From positions 1 through 12,794 of the forward strand of contig JAIEMR010000084.1 in assembly GCA_019751935.1 (NCBI GenBank): a stretch of DNA of 12,794 bases, read 5' to 3'. Below the pieces are notes generated by a model. The model searched no databases. It had not been told where the DNA came from and saw only the letters and a program-made list of their open reading frames with translations. Of the stretch, positions 1-6,081 are shown piece by piece. The DNA is from Alphaproteobacteria bacterium (GTDB lineage Bacteria; Pseudomonadota; Alphaproteobacteria; Paracaedibacterales; CAIULA01). How positions within the stretch are numbered: position 1 is the first letter of the stretch; each line of letters starts with the position of its first letter. The translations under genes were made by a program, and so were the position numbers.

Positions 1-671
1 GCATATTGGGCCTTATTTTGATTATAGCTAATCTTTAACTCTTCCTCCTTGGGAACAGCTTTTAGCTTAATTTTACCCAAAGGAACAGAAACAACCGTGA
101 ATACTTTCTCTTCAGTAAGCGCTCTTAACAAAAGCTCTTTATACATTTTTGGCAAATGCCCTCCCATCATAAGAGGAGCAACAAGTTGCTGAGTTAAAAG
201 AGACTTTCTCATGTCATCAATAAATTGCTTTTCAGAAATATTATTATGTCGAAGCAAGCTTGAAAAAAGATTTTTATCAAAAACGCCATTTTGCTGAAAA
301 TGAGAAACAGCATGAATTTGATTTTTTATCAAAGAATCAGAAGCAACTAAGTTAAGTCGTTTAATCTCAAGCTCAAGAGCAGCTTGATCAATTAATTGAT
401 CCAAAATATGGCTATGAATGCCCATTTGTTTGAGTTGATCTGGAGTCACTTGACCTTTTGATAAATGCTGTAATCTACTTATTTCCTTTTGTAAGGCTGA
501 TGAAAATTCCTCATAAGAAATGGAATGCTTACCTATTGTCGCAATAGGACGAAGGGCACTATAGCTTCTAATAACGTCTCCAATACCCCAAATTCCGAAA
601 CTCGCAATAATTGCGCCGAAAAGAATTTTAACAAACCATTTACCGGACTGTTCTCTTAGTGATTGCATCAT
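1..671 (-). CDS. PpiD/SurA-like periplasmic chaperone, N-terminal part (runs off window)
   Basis: I translated 223 complete codons from ATG at 671; a second ATG at 668 is equally possible. The protein opens with a short basic stretch (SLREQSGKWFVK) and one hydrophobic segment at about residues 14-31, then a soluble region. This is the layout of PpiD-type proteins, which are anchored in the inner membrane with the chaperone part in the periplasm. The soluble region is helix-rich and fits a SurA N-terminal-like domain, for example 'SHILDQLIDQAALELEIKR' around residues 90-110. The parvulin (peptidyl-prolyl isomerase) domain would lie beyond the window edge, so catalytic capacity cannot be judged. 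It follows the LysR gene on the same strand after a 100-nt gap with no convincing terminator, and the ribosome binding site is weak. Family assignment is fairly secure; the exact paralogue is not. Confidence 0.8.
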   Translation of the reverse strand, partial: MMQSLREQSGKWFVKILFGAIIASFGIWGIGDVIRSYSALRPIATIGKHSISYEEFSSALQKEISRLQHLSKGQVTPDQLKQMGIHSHILDQLIDQAALELEIKRLNLVASDSLIKNQIHAVSHFQQNGVFDKNLFSSLLRHNNISEKQFIDDMRKSLLTQQLVAPLMMGGHLPKMYKELLLRALTEEKVFTVVSVPLGKIKLKAVPKEEELKISYNQNKAQY

Positions 672-771
672 AATATTTAACTAAACCCGACTAAAAAATT
701 ACTTAACTTCCATCCTCTGGACGGATACAACAAACTTCATGTTAAACAAATTAGTCAAAAGCGACAAGGTC

Positions 772-1674
772 TTAAGGATGTTCATGGCTCTTTATTTGAA
801 GTTCTTTTTTAAGAAAATCACGAAAAGCTTCAATTCGCTTCGATTCAGAAAGTTGTTTTGGATATACCAAGAAGGTTTCAATTTGAGGATATTTTAATTT
901 TGGAAAAATAGGAATAAGTTCGGCATGATCATGCGCAATAAAATCAGCCAGACTCCCAATACCTAAACCATTTTTCACACTTTGAAGAATGCCATAAGCA
1001 TTATTAATCATTAAAAAAGGCTGACGGACATTGCCCGTTTTAGCACCCAATCTAAGAATCCAATTCACATTTTCCACTGGAGCTATGGCATGATTTCCAA
1101 AAACAATAAGACGATGATCATCTAGTTCTTCAGGGTTTTTTGGAATAGGAAAGTTTTCAAAATACTGGGGGCTACCATAAATTTTCAAAGAAAAATCAAA
1201 AAGATGCTCATACACCAAGCTTTTATCGTTGTCTCCCCGCCCAAAACGGATAGCTATATCAGCCTCACGCATTGTAAAGTCGATTTCTTCATCGGTTAAC
1301 ACCAGCTGCAAATTAATATCTGGGCATTTCTTAAAAAACCTTGGTAAACGCGGCGCTAACCATATCGACCCAAGAGCAACGCTCGATGAAACTTTCAAGG
1401 TGCCTCGAAGATTCATATTGCTTTCAGCAAGTTGAGCTGTTGTGGCACTGAGCTGCGCAAAAATACCACGTGTGGTGGAAAATAAAATTTCCCCCTCTGC
1501 TGTTAAAACTAACCCTCTGGCATGGCGACTAAAAAGGGGGGTAGATAATTCTGCCTCAAGAGCACTGATCTGCCTACTCACCGCAGATTGACTTAGGTTT
1601 AGGATATATCCTGCATGCGTTAAATTACCTATCTCCGCAACAGTGTGAAAAACTCTCAATCGATCCCAATCCAT
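772..1674 (-). CDS. LysR-family transcriptional regulator (LsrB/VtlR-like)
   Basis: This 300-aa protein has the usual LysR length and layout. The N-terminal winged helix-turn-helix covers about residues 3-62, with the recognition helix in 'LSQSAVSRQISALE'. A linker helix follows, then an effector-binding domain from about 90 to 290 ('LKVSSSVALGS' opens it). The opening 'MDWDRLRVFHTVAEIGNLTHAG' pattern and 'HARGLVLTAEGE' resemble the alphaproteobacterial LsrB/VtlR group, which controls envelope, stress and small-RNA genes; this subgroup call is from memory of the family. The start at 1674 is supported by an AAAGAGGG ribosome binding site about 5 nt upstream. It begins 25 nt after the membrane hypothetical and probably shares its transcript. 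That makes it unlike a typical LysR gene, which is usually divergent from its target. The effector is unknown. Confidence 0.93.
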   Translation of the reverse strand: MDWDRLRVFHTVAEIGNLTHAGYILNLSQSAVSRQISALEAELSTPLFSRHARGLVLTAEGEILFSTTRGIFAQLSATTAQLAESNMNLRGTLKVSSSVALGSIWLAPRLPRFFKKCPDINLQLVLTDEEIDFTMREADIAIRFGRGDNDKSLVYEHLFDFSLKIYGSPQYFENFPIPKNPEELDDHRLIVFGNHAIAPVENVNWILRLGAKTGNVRQPFLMINNAYGILQSVKNGLGIGSLADFIAHDHAELIPIFPKLKYPQIETFLVYPKQLSESKRIEAFRDFLKKELQIKSHEHP

Positions 1675-1699
1675 TATAGCCCTCTTTGTTTACTCATTA

Positions 1700-2464
1700 T
1701 TAGCTGCGACTCTTATAAGTGCAAATAACTTCATTAGGTTGCTTTGCATTGATTTTTAAAGCACGAAGAATGGTATTCCAATCCACGTCGGTTGGATAAA
1801 AACTTACTCTCGTCAAAGCACAAGGAACGTACCTGAAAGCATTTGAGATTGTCATTCTGCAAGAACGATAAAGCGTTTCAAATAAAATTCTATCTTGTTT
1901 ACTAAGCTCTAGCACTGGATTGTCTAAATAATCTTGCCCAATAACAGGGTCAAGCCCTCCTTTAATGTGATGATGAGCAATTGCGATTTCATCACATATA
2001 GCAACACGAGTAAAGGCAATGAGATCCCCTGATCCGGCAGCTCCAAAAAGGCGACTGCTTCCGTCCATTTGCAATTTAATAAGGGTAACGATAAAGTCTC
2101 TGATTTTCTTTTTAAAGCTATCAATATCACGATTATTATTCATATTTTGAAGAATATCTTGCCATTGGCGTTTGTCTTTTTCATCCTCAAAACCAATTAG
2201 CTGAAATCTTGAAATAATATCTTTTTCTAGACCCCTAGAGATAGGACATGGAGCATAAAAATAAGGATCACTCGCTTCAGTCTGATAAGGAACTAGTTCT
2301 GCTGCACTTTTATCGTATTCCCCATCTAAGGGAAGAGAACAAGGCGGATCTTCTCTTAAGACATCCTCTAATGACGGTGAAGCGTAATGTAGATTTGACC
2401 AAATTCCTATACCAACAGCAGATAAAATTACCCCCAACAGCACTAGTATTTTTGTAGAAATCAT
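1700..2464 (-). CDS. Membrane-anchored or exported hypothetical protein, six cysteines
   Basis: I do not recognise this 254-aa protein. Residues 5-22 form one hydrophobic segment (KILVLLGVILSAVGIGIW) with no obvious signal-peptidase site, so it is probably a signal anchor with the rest in the periplasm. The soluble part has six cysteines (42, 73, 157, 202, 215, 248), an even number that would allow three disulfides, and an HHH run at 164-166. The region around 80-135 is charged and helical. Its ATG overlaps the miaA stop codon by one base (TAATG), and the only purine-rich ribosome binding site, GAGGAA, sits about 15 nt upstream inside miaA. Translation is therefore likely coupled to miaA. LysR follows 25 nt downstream. 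The coupling and sensible composition argue for a real gene; its function is unknown. Confidence 0.75.
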   Translation of the reverse strand: MISTKILVLLGVILSAVGIGIWSNLHYASPSLEDVLREDPPCSLPLDGEYDKSAAELVPYQTEASDPYFYAPCPISRGLEKDIISRFQLIGFEDEKDKRQWQDILQNMNNNRDIDSFKKKIRDFIVTLIKLQMDGSSRLFGAAGSGDLIAFTRVAICDEIAIAHHHIKGGLDPVIGQDYLDNPVLELSKQDRILFETLYRSCRMTISNAFRYVPCALTRVSFYPTDVDWNTILRALKINAKQPNEVICTYKSRS

Positions 2465-3387
2465 TAGATTTTGTCTTTTTCCTCATCTAATTTTTTCAAC
2501 AGTGTATCGATATATGGAGAGCAAATCACTATCTTTTTAGAAACCTGGCCACGAAACCAGGTCATTTGTCTCTTTGCATAGTTGCGGCTATTTTGTTTAG
2601 CTTTTTGCGTAGCTTCATCCAAGCTCAACTGATTCTCAAGGTAAGCGCTAAGCTCTGGAACCCCAATAGCCTTCATAATTGGCCTATCAGCAGGAAGGTC
2701 TAATTTTCTTAAGTTTTGAACCTCTTCTATGGCCCCGCATTCAATCATTAGTTGAAAACGTTTGTTAATTTGCTCATATAGTTGAGCTCTGTCAGGCTCT
2801 ATAATGACATATTGGTATTTGTATGAATGAGAAGGAATGGACTTTCCATGCCAAAAAGTGATTGAACAGCCCGTTTGACGAAATACCTCTAAAGCCCTGC
2901 TTAAACGTTGAGAATCAGAGGGACGGATTCGATCCTGTAAAAGGGGATCAATTTCAAAGACATACGCGGCAAATCTCCCCCCTAACTTCTGGCAAAGATT
3001 TCTGACTTCATCGCGAATGCCTGGTTCAATTTCAGGAACTGGTGACAATCCATGTGTTAAAGTCCGCAGATAAAGCCCTGTCCCCCCTACAACGATGGGA
3101 AATTTTGAACGCTGTATACAATTTTTTATCAAAAGTCCGACTTCACGAATCCACCAAGCTGCTGAGCTGTTCTGATGAGCATCAAGAACTCCGTAAAGAT
3201 GATGAGGAATTAAGCTTTCCGTTGGCCTGGCCGTTAAAATGGAAAGGTCTTTATAAACCTGCATGCTGTCGGCATTAATGATTTCTCCGTTACATCTTTC
3301 TGCAAGCTCGATTGCAAGCCCGGACTTACCGCTGGCTGTAGGGCCAGCTAGAATCAAAAAATCGATGGAAGATAGATATTCTAACAA
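2464..3387 (-). CDS. miaA: tRNA dimethylallyltransferase
   Basis: MiaA transfers a dimethylallyl group from DMAPP to N6 of A37 in tRNAs that read codons starting with U, the first step towards ms2i6A. The 307-aa length matches the family. The P-loop GPTASGKS is at 15-22, the catalytic-site 'NADSMQVY' at 38-45 (D40), and 'VVGGTGLYLRTL' at 99-110 holds T103. The late 'RNYAKRQMTWFRGQ' is the conserved C-terminal tRNA-binding signature. The start is TTG at 3387: an in-frame stop lies four codons upstream and no ATG or GTG fits before the P-loop, so TTG (or a rarer codon) is forced. The gap to the LD-carboxypeptidase stop is 20 nt. The stop overlaps the next gene's ATG by one base. Confidence 0.96.
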   Translation of the reverse strand: MLEYLSSIDFLILAGPTASGKSGLAIELAERCNGEIINADSMQVYKDLSILTARPTESLIPHHLYGVLDAHQNSSAAWWIREVGLLIKNCIQRSKFPIVVGGTGLYLRTLTHGLSPVPEIEPGIRDEVRNLCQKLGGRFAAYVFEIDPLLQDRIRPSDSQRLSRALEVFRQTGCSITFWHGKSIPSHSYKYQYVIIEPDRAQLYEQINKRFQLMIECGAIEEVQNLRKLDLPADRPIMKAIGVPELSAYLENQLSLDEATQKAKQNSRNYAKRQMTWFRGQVSKKIVICSPYIDTLLKKLDEEKDKI

Positions 3388-3407
3388 AGGATAAGCTCAA
3401 AAATAAT

Positions 3408-4328
3408 TTAAAGTTGATAGTTGAGAGAAGAATTTGGCCCTGTTTGTAAAAAGATAGGGATACCAAGCGGTAAAGGTGAATCATTAACCCCATGACCAAT
3501 TCCCTCCATTTTTAAAACAGGAATAGAAAGTGAGTCAGCAAACCTTTGCAAGACAGGCTCAATCAAAGAACTACCATCTTTTTCTTCTCCGCCTATAAAA
3601 TCTCCAAATATAACGGCCTTTGCATAGTCAAAGATACCGGCCTGAAAAAGATGAACCAAACTGCGATCTACACGGTATCCTCGCTCATCAACCTCCTCCA
3701 AGAATACAATCTTTTCAAAAGCATCCACTTGCCAAAAAGTTTCCAGACTAGTTTCAACCAATGTAAGGTTGCCACCTATGATAGGTGCATTGATAGACAG
3801 CGATTGAATGGCCGCATTATTAAGGGGAATTAAATGATCATGTTTTTTCTTGGTTTGAGCCCCTAGCAATAGATCTTTTAAATTAGAAACTGACTCTTCA
3901 GAAATTTCACTCATCACTACGGTTTTAAGAGGGGCAGCATGCAAACTTGGCCAGCCCCACTTTTGATTCAAAAAAATATGAAGTGCTGTTATATCGCTTG
4001 AACCAATGAGAAGTTTGGGTGTAGCTGGAGCAGGAATATTTTTTAAAAATGAAAGGAGCCGCGTGGAACCATACCCACCTCTAAGACACCAGATATAACG
4101 GCTTTTTTCATTATGAAGAGCTTTATAAAGATGATCAAATCTAATTTCATCTTTTTGAGCACACAAAATATCCTTTCCAAAAATATCATCTGGGATCAAA
4201 GGGCATAGATTCCAAGATGAAAGAAAGGTTTCTATTTTAGCCAAGACGCCTGGAAAATACCCAAACGCAGGGGCAATAATATCAATATTTTCGTTTTTCT
4301 TAAGAGGAAGAGGCCAAAGAGACGACAT
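3408..4328 (-). CDS. LD-carboxypeptidase, peptidase family S66 (LdcA/MccF-like)
   Basis: S66 enzymes cut the L-Lys/mDAP to D-Ala bond in murein tetrapeptides during cell-wall recycling; the related MccF branch inactivates microcin C. The 306-aa length is typical. The Ser-Glu-His triad can be placed: S111 in 'GSSDITALH', E211 in 'FLEEVDERGYRVDRS' and H279 in 'GIGHGVNDSPLPLG'. The spacing agrees with LdcA numbering as I remember it (115/217/285). 'CLRGGYGSTRLL' at 81-92 is the conserved glycine motif. There is no signal peptide, so it acts in the cytoplasm, as expected for recycling. ATG at 4328 has a G-rich stretch (GCGGGGC) about 8-14 nt upstream. It lies 36 nt after the tRNA-Ser 3' end with no terminator between, so the two may be cotranscribed. 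LdcA versus MccF role is not decided by sequence alone. Confidence 0.92.
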   Translation of the reverse strand: MSSLWPLPLKKNENIDIIAPAFGYFPGVLAKIETFLSSWNLCPLIPDDIFGKDILCAQKDEIRFDHLYKALHNEKSRYIWCLRGGYGSTRLLSFLKNIPAPATPKLLIGSSDITALHIFLNQKWGWPSLHAAPLKTVVMSEISEESVSNLKDLLLGAQTKKKHDHLIPLNNAAIQSLSINAPIIGGNLTLVETSLETFWQVDAFEKIVFLEEVDERGYRVDRSLVHLFQAGIFDYAKAVIFGDFIGGEEKDGSSLIEPVLQRFADSLSIPVLKMEGIGHGVNDSPLPLGIPIFLQTGPNSSLNYQL

Positions 4329-4364
4329 AAAAATCAGCCCCGCTTAAAGCTTTGCCAAACAAAA

Positions 4365-4454
4365 TGGCGGAGAGAGAGGGATTCGAACCCTCGATACAGT
4401 TTCCCGTATACACACTTTCCAGGCGTGCGCCTTCAACCGCTCGGCCACCTCTCC
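4365..4454 (-). tRNA. tRNA-Ser, anticodon GGA, CCA encoded
   Basis: A class II tRNA fold can be drawn. The acceptor stem is GGAGAGG pairing with TCTCTCC (last pair G-U), followed by discriminator G (4368) and encoded CCA (4365-4367). The anticodon stem is CACGC/GTGTG with loop CTGGAAA, giving anticodon GGA at 4420-4418, which reads UCC/UCU. A long variable arm follows (ATACGGGAAACTGTAT region). The T arm is GAGGG-TTCGAAT-CCCTC. The loop contains A36-A37-A38, the minimal MiaA recognition bases. Confidence 0.97.
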
Positions 4455-4465
4455 GCAATTCATTC

Positions 4466-4494
4466 AAGGTAATCGATCTTTGGTTATGTGACAA
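4466..4494 (-). promoter_or_regulatory. Candidate sigma70 promoter for tRNA-Ser
   Basis: On the minus strand TTGTCA (4494-4489) is followed after 17 nt by TACCTT (4471-4466). Transcription would begin about 4459, just before the mature tRNA 5' end at 4454. The -35 is good and the -10 is weak. This is inference from spacing and position. Confidence 0.35.
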
Positions 4495-4527
4495 TAAAAA
4501 TTTGTGGTTTTTCAAAAATATGACAAT

Positions 4528-4563
4528 AAAAAAAACCCTCTTATCTGGCGAGACAAGAGGGTT
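4528..4563 (-). terminator. Rho-independent terminator of the Lys/Ala-rich gene
   Basis: On the minus strand AACCCTCTT (4563-4555) pairs perfectly with AAGAGGGTT (4542-4534) around a 12-nt loop. It runs straight into a T tract (eight A on the plus strand, 4528-4535). It lies 29 nt after the stop codon at 4592 and before the tRNA promoter, so it insulates the tRNA. Confidence 0.9.
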
Positions 4564-4591
4564 GGTGCGAAGACTTCTTTTTGGCGAAATC

Positions 4592-5173
4592 TTATTCTGC
4601 AGGAGCTTCTTCTGGAGCTGGAGGAGCTTCTTCTGGAGCTGGAGGAGCTTCTTCTGGAGCTGGAGGAGCTTCTTCTGGAGCTGGAGGGGCTTCTTCTGGA
4701 GCTGGAGGAGCTTCTTCTGGAGCTGGTGCTGGCGCTGCATCTTCTTCTGAAACTGGAGGCGCAGCTTTTTTAGCCTTAGCAGCTTTAGCGTCAGCTTTTT
4801 TCTTTGCTGCTGCGGCCTTAGCATCATCCTTCTTCTTCTTTGAATCTGCCTTGCTCTTTTCAATTGCAGCTTTTTTCTGATCTGGAGACATACTCTTTTG
4901 ATCTGCATGTTTCTTGTCTTGTGCTGCTTTATTTGCAGCACCTTTTTGCTTTTTAGCTGCTGATTTCTTGCTTTTCTTTTTGGCGCCGCTCTTAGCGCCT
5001 TTTTTGGCCCCGCTCTTGGCGCCTTTTTGGGCTCCTTTCTTAGCGACTGCCTTCCCGCCTTTTTTGGCAACCATAGCTCCAGCTGCTTCCGCCTCACTAA
5101 TAAGTGAAGGAGTCACAATTGCTGATAAAGTAAATAGACTTAAAATAATAACTGCAATTTTTCTCAAAACCAT
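4592..5173 (-). CDS. Exported Lys/Ala-rich protein with acidic PPAPEEA repeat tail
   Basis: This 193-aa protein has a standard Sec signal peptide: K/R at 4-5, hydrophobic core 6-20, and a likely cut after A30 (AEA|A). The mature part has two opposite halves. From about 35 to 137 it is almost only Lys, Ala, Gly and Ser, with repeats such as 'KKGAKSGAKKGAKSGAKK', and is strongly basic. From about 138 to 193 it is Pro/Glu/Ala with six tandem heptads (A-P-P-A-P-E-E type) and is strongly acidic. Both halves should be disordered or extended. The start at 5173 is supported by AGAGGTG at 5185-5179, 5 nt upstream, and the gene has its own terminator. The basic half resembles histone H1-like or AlgP-like sequence, but the signal peptide points outside the cytoplasm. 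Binding to anionic envelope polymers is only a guess. The other-frame ORFs over the repeat arise because the 21-bp unit lacks stops. Confidence 0.85.
   Translation of the reverse strand: MVLRKIAVIILSLFTLSAIVTPSLISEAEAAGAMVAKKGGKAVAKKGAQKGAKSGAKKGAKSGAKKKSKKSAAKKQKGAANKAAQDKKHADQKSMSPDQKKAAIEKSKADSKKKKDDAKAAAAKKKADAKAAKAKKAAPPVSEEDAAPAPAPEEAPPAPEEAPPAPEEAPPAPEEAPPAPEEAPPAPEEAPAE
4604..4729. repeat. 21-bp tandem repeat, six units, in frame
   Basis: The plus-strand unit 'agcttcttctggagctggagg' (21 bp) begins at 4604, 4625, 4646, 4667, 4688 and 4709. Units 1-4 are identical. Unit 5 differs by one synonymous base (A to G at 4688), and unit 6 differs in its last codon. Each unit encodes seven residues, so copy-number change keeps the reading frame. 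Degenerate remnants follow to about 4760. Confidence 0.95.
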
Positions 5174-5182
5174 AATAACACC

Positions 5183-5223
5183 TCTATCTAAAAATATTCT
5201 TATTTTTAATCTATCTAAAAATA
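5183..5223. repeat. 14-bp direct repeat in the leader of the Lys/Ala-rich gene
   Basis: The 14-mer tctatctaaaaata occurs exactly at 5183-5196 and 5210-5223, 27 bp start to start. The copy nearest the gene overlaps its ribosome binding site (AGAGGTG, 5185-5179). An inverted 8-bp partial copy, tttagata, is at 5262-5269. It could be an operator or a translational control element, or low-complexity AT sequence. Confidence 0.5.
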
Positions 5224-5306
5224 ACTAATATTTTATTAATTTTCATATTTTTTTTAATTGATTTAGATAAACAATGAAAAGTAATGAGATTTATTTGATG
5301 CCAATG

Positions 5307-5339
5307 AAAAAGGTACTCTGTTTATAAACAGAGTCCTTT
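5307..5339 (-). terminator. Rho-independent terminator of trcR
   Basis: A perfect 20-bp palindrome (arms 5315-5324 and 5325-5334) is extended by AAAGG/CCTTT with one bulged base (5314). On the minus strand the stem ends in a short T run (A's at 5307-5311). It lies 39 nt after the trcR stop. The strand-symmetric stem could also fold in the opposite transcript, but no plus-strand gene ends here. Confidence 0.85.
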
Positions 5340-5377
5340 AAAAATTTAAATCATGAAAAATTTGTGGTAAGGGATTA

Positions 5378-5905
5378 TCAAAATTTAGCTTTTGGCAGCT
5401 CTTCAACTGCATGGTCTAATTCTGCTTGAGTGCAGAGTCCTAATTGTGCGGGGCTTCTTGGCTTAATATTTGCGCTATTCCAATGTGAGCGGGTTTTAAT
5501 TGAACGAATCATCGGTTTTGTAGTCCCTAAAAGCCTACAAATTTTTGTTTCACTCATTTCAGGATAATACTTTAAGAGCCAAGCAATGGCATCAGGGCGA
5601 TCATGGCGCTTCGAAACCGGGGTATAGCGACTATTCTTCTTACCCAAAACTGAATCAGCAGTTACAGCTGGCATAATAGAAAGACGTGCTGAAGTATCGC
5701 CTTCACAACGATGAATCTCTTCTAAATTTAATTGACCTGATGCAATAGGATCTAGGCCAACCATATTAATTGAGGTATCTTCATCCGCAATTGCTTGGAC
5801 CTCTAAAGGATGCAGTCCACAAAACTCCGCAATTTGTTCAAATGCTAAAGATGTGTTTTCAATTAACCAAACAGCTGTGGCTTTCGGCATTAAAGGCAAA
5901 GCCAT
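5378..5905 (-). CDS. trcR: Cell-cycle transcriptional regulator TrcR (DUF1013 family)
   Basis: This 175-aa protein matches the alphaproteobacteria-restricted DUF1013 family, whose Caulobacter member TrcR is reported as a cell-cycle-linked transcription regulator. Family landmarks are present: 'MALPLMPKATAVWLIENTSL' at 1-20, 'FEQIAEFCGLHPLEVQAIAD' at 22-41, 'GLDPIASGQL' near 50-59, 'RYTPVSKRHDRPDAI' near 93-107, a second helix-turn-helix-like stretch with 'LLGTTKPMIRSI', and 'HWNSANIKP' with 'LGLCTQAELD' near the end. The N-terminal and C-terminal segments both look like HTH units. The start at 5905 has AAGGAG at 5917-5912, six nt upstream. It is transcribed divergently from comF and has its own terminator. 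A TTAA-N7-TTAA element overlaps the ribosome binding site. Confidence 0.93.
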   Translation of the reverse strand: MALPLMPKATAVWLIENTSLAFEQIAEFCGLHPLEVQAIADEDTSINMVGLDPIASGQLNLEEIHRCEGDTSARLSIMPAVTADSVLGKKNSRYTPVSKRHDRPDAIAWLLKYYPEMSETKICRLLGTTKPMIRSIKTRSHWNSANIKPRSPAQLGLCTQAELDHAVEELPKAKF

Positions 5906-5915
5906 AAGATTCTCC

Positions 5916-5930
5916 TTAAATAAGTCTTAA
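5916..5930. promoter_or_regulatory. CtrA-box-like site (TTAA-N7-TTAA) upstream of trcR
   Basis: TTAA (5916-5919), seven bases, TTAA (5927-5930) matches the core of the CtrA consensus TTAA-N7-TTAAC without the final C. It lies 11-25 nt upstream of the trcR ATG and overlaps its ribosome binding site, so binding there would more likely repress than activate. AT-rich sequence can give such a match by chance. Confidence 0.35.
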
Positions 5931-6081
5931 TCGCAAGTATTTCATTTCATTTCTATGTTTCTTTTCTCTCATACGAGAGAGCGATTTTCAATGTTTAAAT
6001 CAAAAAGTTTGATTCTTTCTCCGCAATACATATCAATTTCTCTATACTAAAAAAATAGATGTCTGTAAATTTCAGGGTTGT

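Noticed and set aside
672..771. Promoter or terminator between the LysR gene and the PpiD-like gene
   Set aside because: TTGACT occurs on the minus strand near 750-755 but no acceptable -10 follows at 16-18 nt, and no hairpin with a T tract is present.
4604..4729. CRISPR-like repeat array
   Set aside because: Units are directly adjacent with no spacers and encode protein heptads.
4352..4880. Three plus-strand open frames over the 21-bp repeat (SSGAGGA-, ELLLE- and WSWRSFF-type repeats)
   Set aside because: The repeat unit lacks stops in all frames, so long frames arise automatically; the minus-strand frame has the signal peptide, ribosome binding site and terminator.
4300..5097. A 265-codon minus-strand open frame of Lys/Gln/Leu composition crossing the tRNA and overlapping the carboxypeptidase start
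   Set aside because: It reads through the tRNA-Ser and the terminator and is the other-frame reading of the Lys/Ala-rich gene; it has no ribosome binding site or family match.
5965..5980. TCTCTC-ATAC-GAGAGA hairpin between trcR and comF
   Set aside because: A 6-bp stem with no T tract and no known motif; possible in a 5' leader but nothing supports a function.
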